From NCBI GenBank assembly GCA_937139605.1, contig CAKZQG010000043.1, forward strand, positions 8,631 to 72,630: DNA of 64,000 nt. Reading direction: 5' to 3'. The notes under the pieces are model-generated. The model did not search any database. It worked only from the letters and a program-made list of their open reading frames with translations, and was not told the origin of the DNA. Of the stretch, positions 55,525 to 63,832 are shown one piece after another (position 1 is the stretch's first letter; each line of letters opens with the position of its first letter). A program made the translations under genes and the position numbers. The stretch comes from an uncultured bacterium (GTDB taxonomy: Bacteria > DRYD01).

Positions 55525-56568
55525 TTAAGCAATAGTAGGATTTACAGAAGTTTTTTCAAATAACTTCATAACAGGAATAATAGCTATATTAGCAAATAAT
55601 TTAGTAAGTCCAATATCCTTTAATTTATTAGCAATAAAGTCCCAGGCTCCAATTAAGCCTAAGATTCCTCCTACTATAGTTCCGACAGCTGCACCTACTG
55701 GTCCCCCTATAGCTGTTCCAATAGCAGCTAAAGCAACAGTTCCACCTATATCTAACACTTTTCTTATAATCAAATCAGCCAAATCAACTCCTTTTTCTTG
55801 TATAGGTTTATTGCTTATCAATATGTCCACAACTTGCTTAATAGATAATATAGCATCTAGAGCTTTTCCAATAATACCTGCTACCTTAGCAAATGGTCTT
55901 AATTTAGTCATAATTTTTTTAGTCATATCTGAAAGCATCTGAGTTACTTTATTATTTAATATCTTTTTTATTGCTGGGAATTTTTTAGCCAATTCTTTTG
56001 ATAACTCTGCCATTTTGGTTCCTACTTTCCCAAGTTTTTTAATTTTTTTAAATACCCTACTCACTTGTTGACAACCATCTAAAAGTCCTCTTATAGAATT
56101 AGCTAAATCTGGAAACGCTTGTTTTAACGTAATTACTCCATTTACTACATCTTCCAAATCTGTTGTTTTTTGTAATAATTCCATTGTTTTGTTTAAAGTA
56201 GTAGCTTGCTCAATAGAAGATACTTTATTACTTGCTGCTTCTAATATCTGAATTATTTGGTTCTTAATCTCTTCTGCTTTAGATTTTAATTGATTTTCAT
56301 CTACCTCATTTGCATTTTGGTTACTCTCTAGTCTATTTGCTAAATCCAAAATATCTTCTTTATTTTCCAGTTTATTTGTTTCTATTGAAGATAATGCGCT
56401 TTCATAATTAGAAACTAAACTTCCTTGTTTTCTCAAGCCTTCTTTTAAATCCGCTCTATAAGAAACATTATCTTTTTTATTTGTTTTATTTTTATTCCTG
56501 TTTATATTTTGATTATTATCAATAATAGCATAATCAGAAATACTTGGTCTAAAATCTATACTATCTAT
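55525..56568 (-). CDS. Glycine-zipper pore-former/toxin-like protein
   Basis: About 345 aa. The N-terminal third is Asn/Lys-rich and helical. The centre is long amphipathic helices (KKIKKLGKVGTKMAELSKEL). At about residues 280-320 (from this start) a glycine zipper lies (IGTAIGGPVGAAVGTIVGG), followed by GLIGAWDFIANKL, a pattern seen in membrane-inserting domains of bacteriocin-like and polymorphic toxins. The start is odd: a strong GGGGGGAGG site is followed by ATGAATAG, giving TGA then ATA in frame, and no ATG. The next usable codon is a TTG at 56436. The ATG at 56610 is in frame but separated by the TGA (56571-56569). A Pho-box-like repeat lies upstream. Function is inferred from shape only. 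Confidence 0.6.
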   Translation of the reverse strand: MDSIDFRPSISDYAIIDNNQNINRNKNKTNKKDNVSYRADLKEGLRKQGSLVSNYESALSSIETNKLENKEDILDLANRLESNQNANEVDENQLKSKAEEIKNQIIQILEAASNKVSSIEQATTLNKTMELLQKTTDLEDVVNGVITLKQAFPDLANSIRGLLDGCQQVSRVFKKIKKLGKVGTKMAELSKELAKKFPAIKKILNNKVTQMLSDMTKKIMTKLRPFAKVAGIIGKALDAILSIKQVVDILISNKPIQEKGVDLADLIIRKVLDIGGTVALAAIGTAIGGPVGAAVGTIVGGILGLIGAWDFIANKLKDIGLTKLFANIAIIPVMKLFEKTSVNPTIA

Positions 56569-56642
56569 TCATCCTCCCCCCAACATTTTACTATTAATAA
56601 TATATTTCATTTTTTATTTTTTAAACCTAAATTAAAAAAAAA

Positions 56643-56659
56643 TTAACAAAAATTTTACA
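56643..56659. promoter_or_regulatory. Pho-box-like direct repeat upstream of the toxin-like gene
   Basis: TTAACA-AAAAT-TTTACA on the plus strand, 11-bp period. On the minus strand TATATT follows after 38 bp. Same orientation relative to the gene as the boxes before fliF, hicB and the EEP gene. Confidence 0.5.
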
Positions 56660-56962
56660 AAATTAAATAACTCTATAACATCTAAAGCAAATCCTTTTCT
56701 GAAGTAAAAAATATTATTTATTCAAAATAGAAATAAAAAATATTAGAAAAATCTGAATTATTTTACTTATAGAATAGTCAGCTTAAGCATTGAAATTTGG
56801 AAGCTTGATATAGCAAACAACAGTTCGTTTTTACTACATCCACATCTTTAAAAGCTGCTTTAAAAGCTTGATTTCCTCCTGTTTTATTCTCTACTGATAC
56901 CTAACAAGCCCTATTTCATAATATTCAATTTCCATTTCATATATACTTCTTGCTAGTGTTTG
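56660..56962. other. Intergenic region with gene debris
   Basis: No intact gene. On the minus strand around 56775-56900 a short open stretch reads ENKTGGNQAFKAAFKDVDVV and continues with KTNCCLL. The latter resembles KTNFGLL at 1.4 kb. It may be the remains of a gene related to the toxin-like or hydrophobic families. Confidence 0.35.
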
Positions 56963-57568
56963 TTAAAAATCGCTTGATACTTTTAGAATAATAAAGCTTT
57001 TACCACCAGGTAGTGGAGTTCCACTATATCTCATCAAACTCAACTTATTATTCTCCATAAAATATTCTAAAATATTATTTACTACAACTAATTTGACTTT
57101 TAATAAAGAAGCAATAACAAAACTATCTGTATTTCCTTCTTTTATTAACTTCTTTAAATTGTTTAAAAATTCCTCAAAATTTTCAATATAAACTTTATAA
57201 TAATTAAACAATAATAAAGGTTTAACAATAATGGAAGAAAATATTTCTTCACTTAGCCATTTTATATCAATTAATTCTGCATTACTTTTAGATAAATCTT
57301 TTAAAATATTAACAATATTATCTTTATTAGGAATTATATTTTGATAATTATCTTTATTATTTTCATAAAAACTGATTAATTTTCTAACATTTAGGGTTCT
57401 ATAGATATTATCATTAATATAAATGAATTCACAAAGTAGTTTTATAACAGCAGATTTTTCTTCATTAAAATCCATAATTTTATAAAATTCATTTAATTTG
57501 GGTTTAATAAGTATTTCTTTAACTTTTTGATGGAACATTCTATGTTTTTGTAAAGTAGAGTTTTCCAT
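56963..57568 (-). CDS. Unknown helical protein
   Basis: 201 aa, Asn/Lys/Ile-rich and mostly helical. No motif I recognise; the C-terminus (LSLMRYSGTPLPGGKSFIILKV) could be the wing of a winged helix. AAAGGGGCG precedes the ATG. It lies just downstream of the KOW/barrel protein gene on the same strand (80 bp) and upstream of the toxin-like gene, so an immunity or regulatory role could be imagined, but nothing shows it. Confidence 0.6.
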   Translation of the reverse strand: MENSTLQKHRMFHQKVKEILIKPKLNEFYKIMDFNEEKSAVIKLLCEFIYINDNIYRTLNVRKLISFYENNKDNYQNIIPNKDNIVNILKDLSKSNAELIDIKWLSEEIFSSIIVKPLLLFNYYKVYIENFEEFLNNLKKLIKEGNTDSFVIASLLKVKLVVVNNILEYFMENNKLSLMRYSGTPLPGGKSFIILKVSSDF

Positions 57569-57648
57569 AATTCCTACGCCCCTTTTTATATGTACATTAT
57601 GTATCTATAAATTACCCTTAATTATTAAGTATTATCTTCTTAATAATT

Positions 57649-58788
57649 TTAAGATTCTTCAATAAGTTCGATATTAGCACGTGGATATATTATTTCTTCA
57701 TTAGTATCTAATATTTTAATTTTAGCTATTCTTACTTTAGATTCTGTAGGTATTTTAGTAGGTTCTTCAGGGAGATCTATTATTTGAGCGATTTTTCCAA
57801 AATATGGTTCTCTTATAATTCTTACTAAAGCTCCTTTTTCCAAGACAGTAGAAAATTGCTTATCTTCTATTTTTGTAAGATCTTCTATTTCATTAAGAAA
57901 TGGGATAATGATTTCGGGTCTTATAACTCCAGCACGTATTTGAGTAGCTCCAGAGATAGATGCTTTTTTATTATTTGATTCTTTAAGTAAATTAAAAGTT
58001 TTATATGCCATTGAGATCTTCCCAAATCCTTCAGTAACTATTAAAGTAAATGGGATATTTTCGGTACCAGTAACAGCAACCCCTATCTCATATCCTAAAA
58101 TTTCTTTAATAGTTTCTGCATCTATACCACCTGTTATTATACCTAACACTCCTAATTCAATCAATTTATCTATAATTTCTTTTGTAATATAGCTACCACC
58201 AACAACAATATCACCTTTTTCTACATTTTCCAAAAATTTTTCATTATTTATTTCATCTTGTGGGTTATTAGCAATAACTTTAATTTTTCCGATTTTTTCT
58301 TTACCTATTCCAAAAATCCCTTGAATATAAGTACCGTAGGTCTTAATGATAGCTCCGACTTTTGGGATAACCTCTTCAACTATTCCGTCTACAAAAGCAA
58401 TTGTTTCTATTGGAGTTGGATCTTTTCTTATTATTATTTGCCCTGTAGAAGTAGAAATAGATTCAATAGTACCTGTGATAGTTGATTTTATTTCTTGTTT
58501 AAATAATCCGAAAAAAGAGGAATATTTAACAATAGTTTCTCCTTCTAATACTCTATCTCCTTCTTTTTTTAATAAAAATAGTGGTAGTTCTTGGGGATCA
58601 ATTGCTAACTTATTAGCTGCATTGATAATATCGACAGGTCCCGGTAAAAATGCCTTAGCAATAGCATCTTCTGCATTAACTTTATCATTAACATTAACAA
58701 TAACATTACCTTCAATAGGTAATTTTCGTTCTTTTTTAATAACTGTTCTTTTTAGGACTTTAAGGCCTGGTACGTATGCGTGAGCCAT
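57649..58788 (-). CDS. Conserved protein with barrel-sandwich and KOW-like C-terminal domain
   Basis: 379 aa. N-terminal region (residues about 10-110) reads like a biotinyl/RnfC-type barrel: GNVIVNVNDKVNAEDAIAKA, KKEGDRVLEGETIVKY and GTIESISTSTGQIIIR. The middle (residues about 190-290) is alpha/beta with IVVGGSYITKEIID, GVLGIITGGID and FTLIVTEGFGKI. The end (VLEKGALVRIIREPYFGKIAQI) is like a KOW motif. I know this arrangement as an uncharacterised conserved protein of several deep-branching phyla; function unknown. It follows tRNA-Glu on the same strand by 15 bp. Confidence 0.75.
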   Translation of the reverse strand: MAHAYVPGLKVLKRTVIKKERKLPIEGNVIVNVNDKVNAEDAIAKAFLPGPVDIINAANKLAIDPQELPLFLLKKEGDRVLEGETIVKYSSFFGLFKQEIKSTITGTIESISTSTGQIIIRKDPTPIETIAFVDGIVEEVIPKVGAIIKTYGTYIQGIFGIGKEKIGKIKVIANNPQDEINNEKFLENVEKGDIVVGGSYITKEIIDKLIELGVLGIITGGIDAETIKEILGYEIGVAVTGTENIPFTLIVTEGFGKISMAYKTFNLLKESNNKKASISGATQIRAGVIRPEIIIPFLNEIEDLTKIEDKQFSTVLEKGALVRIIREPYFGKIAQIIDLPEEPTKIPTESKVRIAKIKILDTNEEIIYPRANIELIEES

Positions 58789-58803
58789 AAAGAAGATAAG
58801 GGA

Positions 58804-58876
58804 TGACCCTGACGGGATTCGAACCCGTGTCTCCGGCTTGAAGGGCCGGTGTCCTAGTCCACTAGACGACAGGGCC
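58804..58876 (-). tRNA. tRNA-Glu (TTC)
   Basis: 73 nt. Acceptor GGCCCTG pairs with CAGGGTC (one G-T pair); anticodon stem CCGGC/GCCGG with loop CCTTCAA, anticodon TTC. T arm contains GGTTCGAATCC. CCA is not encoded. Confidence 0.96.
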
Positions 58877-58989
58877 TTTTATTTCCTTTATATTTATATT
58901 CTTCTACTTTTTTAAAAAAACTCCTCCTTTTTATCAACTAAACTAAAAAATACCATAACAAATATCAAAAAACAATTAACAATATTAAT

Positions 58990-59070
58990 AATAATTTAAT
59001 AAATTTAACAAACATTTTACAATTCCCCCCCCCACTAAACACTTGACTTTTTAAAAAAAATTATTATAAT
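58990..59070 (+). promoter_or_regulatory. Promoter of pilin-like operon 2 with poly-C tract (inverted-repeat copy 2)
   Basis: TTAACA-AACAT-TTTACA (59005-59021), ATT, nine C (59025-59033), nine bases, -35 TTGACT (59043-59048), 16-bp spacer, -10 TATAAT (59065-59070). Matches the reverse complement of 33260-33341 apart from one C and one T/C change. Sequences outside this block differ, so the block itself is what is conserved. It drives 59135 onward. Confidence 0.87.
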
Positions 59071-59134
59071 ATATAATAGCAAAATCAAAAACTAATTTAA
59101 AATCTAAATCATGAAAATTAAGGAGAAAAATAAT

Positions 59135-59629
59135 ATGATAAAGATTATAAAATACAAAAAAGGATTATCAATAATGGAAATACTAGTAGCTTTTACAATA
59201 TTTTTAATAGCATTACTAGCAGTTGTTCAACTATTTTACTACTCTTTATCAATAGAAACAAATAGTAAAATGAAAGAAATTGCACTACAAAATCTAGGAA
59301 TATTATCAAGCTACATAAAAACAGCAAACATAATAACTTTTAATGATACTTCTCCTTATTTAAGTGCTCCTAGTGGCTTACTAAACCCAAGTGGAACTTT
59401 TGTAAATCTCAATGCCGCTCCTTTGAATACAATCCAATTCGTAAAACCAAACCTATTTGAAAGAAGTATTCAAGCAAGAGTCGTATCAGATATAAACTCC
59501 TCTACATTTCCTACAACTCTTGGATATCATAGAGTCGCACTATTTAATGTAACAATAAGATGGAGAGAAAAAGGGAAATTTCAAAGTATTAATTTTGAGT
59601 TTTCTGTTAGCAGAGATATAATAAAATAA
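59135..59629 (+). CDS. PilV-like prepilin (operon 2)
   Basis: 164 aa. Leader IIKYKKG|LSIMEILVAFTIFLIAL with Glu at +5, and a C-terminal domain ending in a beta segment (SINFEFSVSRDI). The ATG at 59135 is chosen because AAGGAG lies 10 bases before it; an upstream ATG at 59111 overlaps this site. First gene after the poly-C promoter. Confidence 0.85.
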   Translation: MIKIIKYKKGLSIMEILVAFTIFLIALLAVVQLFYYSLSIETNSKMKEIALQNLGILSSYIKTANIITFNDTSPYLSAPSGLLNPSGTFVNLNAAPLNTIQFVKPNLFERSIQARVVSDINSSTFPTTLGYHRVALFNVTIRWREKGKFQSINFEFSVSRDIIK

Positions 59630-59661
59630 TTAAAAAAATAAAAACCAAGGAGGAAAATTTA

Positions 59662-60291
59662 ATGAAAATAAAAAAATTGAATTTAATCAATTATAAAAAA
59701 AAAGAGAAAGCATTTACTTTATCAGAAGTTTTAACTTATACTTTAATATTCTCGTTATTTACAATTCTTACCATATACACTTTTCTAACAATAAATAAAA
59801 CTTATAAATTTTTATTAGCCAAAAACGAGGAATTAATAAAACTACAAAAATCAACTACACTTTTGTCAATGAATTTAGTATCAAATCCTCCAAGAGATGG
59901 AATGACTCCAGCTTATACTCTTATAATGTCTTCACCTTGGAAAATAAATAATTTTGCAAGTAGAAGAGTAAAATTAGTAGAAATCAGTGATTTTACAAAC
60001 GGTAATCCCACATATGTAGATAAATTTATCTATTTTGAAGGAACCCCATTAACTGCTCCCTTTAATGATGGAAAAATATGTTTGGAAATAAGACAAGGTT
60101 CTACAGTATTACAAAGAAGAATATTAATAAATAATATAGAAGATTGTAGGTTCCAAGTTATGCAAAATGGAATAATACAAAGCTCAGCATCTTCTGACGT
60201 AACGGGAGATAATATATTAGCTATACTATACGTCCAACAAACAAAATACAATAGAAAGTTAGTTTCTTCATTTGTAGTTTCAGGCCAATAA
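59662..60291 (+). CDS. PilW-like prepilin (operon 2)
   Basis: 209 aa. Leader KKKEKA|FTLSEVLTYTLIFSLFT with Ala at -1 and Glu at +5, as in the PilW-like protein of operon 1. Soluble domain is beta-rich and ends YNRKLVSSFVVSGQ. AAGGAGGA precedes the ATG; 32 bp from the previous gene. Confidence 0.82.
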   Translation: MKIKKLNLINYKKKEKAFTLSEVLTYTLIFSLFTILTIYTFLTINKTYKFLLAKNEELIKLQKSTTLLSMNLVSNPPRDGMTPAYTLIMSSPWKINNFASRRVKLVEISDFTNGNPTYVDKFIYFEGTPLTAPFNDGKICLEIRQGSTVLQRRILINNIEDCRFQVMQNGIIQSSASSDVTGDNILAILYVQQTKYNRKLVSSFVVSGQ

Positions 60292-60323
60292 AATAAATTA
60301 AATAAAATTAAGGAGGTGCTAAA

Positions 60324-62345
60324 ATGATAAAAATAAAATTTAAATATAAACAAGGAAACGCTATTATATATTCCTTACTAATTGTATTCCTTATATTTAT
60401 GTTAGCATTATCAATAATAAATATAACAGAAGGGCAACTGAAATTAATATCTTCCAAAGTGAGATTTTATCAAAAAATAGAAGCTGCAGATGTTGGGATA
60501 AATATTGGTGTATCCTATTTACAACAACTTATAAATTCTACGCCATCAATAATACCTAACACAAATAGAATAGATACCGACGGCTTCGGAGTAAGCACAA
60601 CAAGAAGCATTAATATATCAAAATATAAAAATACTTCATTTAGTGTTAGAACCATAATATTTGACCAAGATGTTATAAATTATTACACCATAGGTGGAAG
60701 AAATTTAAACACCTTAGAAAGTGATCTACTTAATAATGGAATAAATACAGTAGCTTCTCATGACGATACAAATAATCCCGAAGGTCCCCCTTATTTAATA
60801 ATATCTGAAGTAAATTCCCCTATAGGCTCTAAAGTTTATAAAATTTCCATAGTTAATTTAGAAAACTTTAATAGATTCGCTTATTTTACTAATGTAGAGC
60901 TAACTCCAACTGGTAGTCCTATTTGGTTTTTAGTAGGAGAAGATCAACTAACAGGACCTGTAAGAACAAATTCTAACATAGTAAGATGGGCAATACCAAC
61001 TGATTACTATACAAATAATACATATACAAAACCAACTTTTAAAGGAAGCTTTACTTTCACAGGAAACAGAAGTTATTATACTTCAACTCCTCCTGCATCA
61101 ACAGGAGGGATCCAATTATATTACTCAGGAACAGCCCCAGATACAGAAGCTAAACTACAACAAATAATAGAAGGCGGAAGCTCCAAATTCATAGGAAATA
61201 GTTCTAAAATAAATCTTACCTCAAGTATAACTTCAGAAGACGCTGTAAAAGCAAGAGTATGGCCAAGGTTGTCAACTAATCCACCACCAACTAGCACCAC
61301 AGGGATATTCGTAGATGTTGATAGTAACGGTAAAATAATAAGTGGAATATACCTAAATAATGCATCTAGTAATAATGTGTTTAGTATAGATCTAAGTGGA
61401 ACTAATCAAGGAACAACTGTATATCCTACATATTCAATAAAATTTAACCAATCAGATAACCCAATAATACTTTACAAAAAAGATACTGATAATAGCAGAA
61501 CCTTAAATATAACTAAAGGAAGCGCCTCAACAATGAAAGTAAAAGTATTAGACATCCCAACAAATCAAATAGTTAATCTAAAAGATTTGCTAGATAATAC
61601 TACAGGATATAGTAGCTTCCCAGGTGCAAATTATACAGTAAATGATCCTAAAGCAATAGTATTAGAGCAAACTGTTGGAAGTGAAAAAAGAGTAGTAGTA
61701 GTTAAATTAGCAAATAGTGAATCATTCTTCCAAAATACTATCTGGATAAATGATAATATAGGGAACCCATTAAAAAGTACCACTAAAACCGGTGGATTAA
61801 GTGGGGAATATGTAGAGCCTTTAAGTATTATAGCAAAACCTGTTTCTTCCCCTTCAAGTAGCACTGGATTTTATGACATAAGAATAAAAGGAGACTTAAA
61901 ACCTTACCAACTACCGATTGGCAATAGACCAGATCCCAATAGCGATAAAAGAGTATTAGGATTATATGCAGATAGAATATTTATAAGCAGAAATGCAACT
62001 CTAAATACCACAGGAACAAATAGAGGAATTTATATATATGCTTCAATTATGGCTTTAAAAGCATATAAAAGTGGTTCAACGGATGTAGTAGATGGCTACT
62101 TCACAGTAGAAGACTATGATAGTTGGTCTTATTCATCTAATAATATCCTTCATGTATATGGTGGGATTATTCAAGGGTATAGAGGACCAGTTGGTACATT
62201 CTATGGAAGTACCCCATCTACTGGCTTTACTAAAGACTATCAATATGATAATAGATTCTCATTTGTTGCTCCTCCTAACTTCCCCACTACTGGTAATTAC
62301 ATAACCTACTTTTCTAAATATATAAGTAAAAGTAATGTATTTTAA
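60324..62345 (+). CDS. Large PilX-like surface protein (operon 2)
   Basis: 673 aa. Leader KYKQG|NAIIYSLLIVFLIFMLALS with no Glu at +5, so PilX/GspK-like at the N-terminus. The very large Ser/Thr/Asn/Gly-rich remainder is beta-structured (GIFVDVDSNGKIISGIYL, IYASIMALKAYKSG, VYGGIIQGYRGPVG) and recalls DUF4900-type pilus proteins. Probably a tip or surface-exposed adhesin-like subunit. AAGGAGGTG precedes the ATG. Its stop overlaps the stop of the converging epimerase-like gene. Confidence 0.75.
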   Translation: MIKIKFKYKQGNAIIYSLLIVFLIFMLALSIINITEGQLKLISSKVRFYQKIEAADVGINIGVSYLQQLINSTPSIIPNTNRIDTDGFGVSTTRSINISKYKNTSFSVRTIIFDQDVINYYTIGGRNLNTLESDLLNNGINTVASHDDTNNPEGPPYLIISEVNSPIGSKVYKISIVNLENFNRFAYFTNVELTPTGSPIWFLVGEDQLTGPVRTNSNIVRWAIPTDYYTNNTYTKPTFKGSFTFTGNRSYYTSTPPASTGGIQLYYSGTAPDTEAKLQQIIEGGSSKFIGNSSKINLTSSITSEDAVKARVWPRLSTNPPPTSTTGIFVDVDSNGKIISGIYLNNASSNNVFSIDLSGTNQGTTVYPTYSIKFNQSDNPIILYKKDTDNSRTLNITKGSASTMKVKVLDIPTNQIVNLKDLLDNTTGYSSFPGANYTVNDPKAIVLEQTVGSEKRVVVVKLANSESFFQNTIWINDNIGNPLKSTTKTGGLSGEYVEPLSIIAKPVSSPSSSTGFYDIRIKGDLKPYQLPIGNRPDPNSDKRVLGLYADRIFISRNATLNTTGTNRGIYIYASIMALKAYKSGSTDVVDGYFTVEDYDSWSYSSNNILHVYGGIIQGYRGPVGTFYGSTPSTGFTKDYQYDNRFSFVAPPNFPTTGNYITYFSKYISKSNVF

Positions 62346-63265
62346 AAATCTTTTAGATCTTTAGTAGCAAAAGTAGCAAAATCTTTACTACTTTTTAAAA
62401 ACATAGCTCTATAATAATCCTTAAAAAATAAATCCATTAAATAATCACTTATATAAAAATTAATAAATTTCTTAGATGAGTAATTTTTACTAAGCATATA
62501 ATCAATAAAATCGTTAAAAGTAGAATAAACAAATAAATCAAAAATATTTAATTTCTCCTTAGATAAATCATAATTAAAATTAAGTAAATTAGAAGTAATT
62601 TTAAAAAAATCCTGTAAATATATATAAGGGAAAGCTAATTCTTTATTAAAAACAGGCTTGATATTTAGTTTAAAAAAATAGTTCAAAATTTTTAGCCAAG
62701 AAGAATTCTCATCTAAAACAATTCCTAACCTAAAAACAACTTTATAACTATTATTGCTTAACAAATTTAAAGTATCTTCCCATTGGTAAAAATAATTAGA
62801 TAATTTAGATTCTGAATAAACCCAAACAGCAGAAGGTAGTAAAAACATTAATGGATAATTCCCTATTTCAATAATATCATTTATCAACTTATTAGTAAAA
62901 TCTATCCTACTTTGCCATATAAGATTATTCTTATAATTATAATTATAAAGAGAAAACAAAGCCTTAAATATATTATACCCACTAAAATTAAAAATAACAT
63001 AGCTATTTAAACCTTTTATAACTTCCTTAAATTGAGAATATTTAAAAAATTTTACACTTATAAATTTTGATGTAAAATCAATATCATTTAATTCAAAAAA
63101 TTTTTGTATTTTTTTATAATCAGAAGTAAATAAAATCAATGAAATATTTCTAATTGTTTTAAACTGTTCAAAATTAAAGTAAAAATATTTAATAAAACTA
63201 AGAGCCAAATATCCACCACTACCTAAGATAATTAACTCATTAATATAATTACTTTTATTAATCAT
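62342..63265 (-). CDS. NAD(P)-binding Rossmann-fold protein, epimerase-like
   Basis: 307 aa. N-terminal ELIILGSGGYLALSFI is a GxGGxxA dinucleotide loop at the usual place, followed by an alpha/beta pattern (NISLILFTSDYKKI, YVIFNFSGYNIF). WVYSESKLSNYFYQWE occupies the site of the YxxxK catalytic motif, but the pattern is not canonical. Resembles NAD-dependent epimerase/TIGR01777-like proteins; enzymatic role uncertain. Its start overlaps the upstream zincin gene by 8 bp. Confidence 0.6.
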   Translation of the reverse strand: MINKSNYINELIILGSGGYLALSFIKYFYFNFEQFKTIRNISLILFTSDYKKIQKFFELNDIDFTSKFISVKFFKYSQFKEVIKGLNSYVIFNFSGYNIFKALFSLYNYNYKNNLIWQSRIDFTNKLINDIIEIGNYPLMFLLPSAVWVYSESKLSNYFYQWEDTLNLLSNNSYKVVFRLGIVLDENSSWLKILNYFFKLNIKPVFNKELAFPYIYLQDFFKITSNLLNFNYDLSKEKLNIFDLFVYSTFNDFIDYMLSKNYSSKKFINFYISDYLMDLFFKDYYRAMFLKSSKDFATFATKDLKDF

Positions 63266-63803
63266 TATTTAACTCTCTGTTAGTATTCTTTAATTTTTTA
63301 TTGTAGTCTATATAAAAATTAATAACATTATTAAAAGCATTCTTAAATTCTAAAAATAATCGTTTATCATTATTTATTAATTCGCTGGGGCATATAAAAT
63401 ATAAAGCAAATAATTCGCTAAAGAATTCAGATAAACTAACCTTAGCTTGGTTTGTTGTTAGTTCAAATGAATAACTTCCATTTTGATAATTTCTAAAAGC
63501 TTGCCAAAGGTAATTAAATTTAAAGAATCTCCCATACATAGGATGGTCAAAAACATGATGCCCTAATTCATGAAAAAAATTCCATAAAGCTTTTTCCTTA
63601 ATAGTTTTATATAAAATAATAGTTTTAATATTTTTATAATATAATCCTCCTAAATTTTTAATATAATTACCTTCAGGAAATATAATTTTTACTCTATCTG
63701 TTAGAATATTAAATAAAATACTTCCCATTAACTTTTTTGCTATAAAAATTATATCTTCAAAATCATTATTATCCATATATTTATTATCCATAACATAAGA
63801 CAC
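63258..63803 (-). CDS. Zincin-like metallopeptidase with HExxH
   Basis: 181 aa soluble protein. Zinc motif FFHELGHHVFDHP at about residues 86-98, with ELFALYFICP downstream providing a likely third-ligand Glu. This is the layout of small ImmA/IrrE-like or Gly-zincin peptidases. Start is a GTG at 63803 or an ATG at 63791; neither has a strong site. It overlaps the epimerase-like gene. Confidence 0.7.
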   Translation of the reverse strand: MSYVMDNKYMDNNDFEDIIFIAKKLMGSILFNILTDRVKIIFPEGNYIKNLGGLYYKNIKTIILYKTIKEKALWNFFHELGHHVFDHPMYGRFFKFNYLWQAFRNYQNGSYSFELTTNQAKVSLSEFFSELFALYFICPSELINNDKRLFLEFKNAFNNVINFYIDYNKKLKNTNRELNND

Positions 63804-63832
63804 TAATTAATTAATCAATTTCCTTAAAAATA

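Noticed and set aside
1654-56571. TGA read as tryptophan, suggested by in-frame TGA codons at 1654-1656 and 56569-56571
   Set aside because: All conserved genes use TGG for Trp and contain no internal TGA. TGA also ends several genes (28810, 40113, 63833) about as often as TAG. The two cases fit decay or an unusual start better than recoding.
58258-58783. Plus-strand open frames opposite the KOW/barrel protein
   Set aside because: The minus-strand protein shows conserved-domain patterns and a plausible start; the plus-strand frames show none.
33260-59070. Composite transposon bounded by the inverted repeats
   Set aside because: The enclosed genes are mostly core (aspS, tkt, glgA, tilS), no transposase or integrase is present, and the repeats are explained as promoters.
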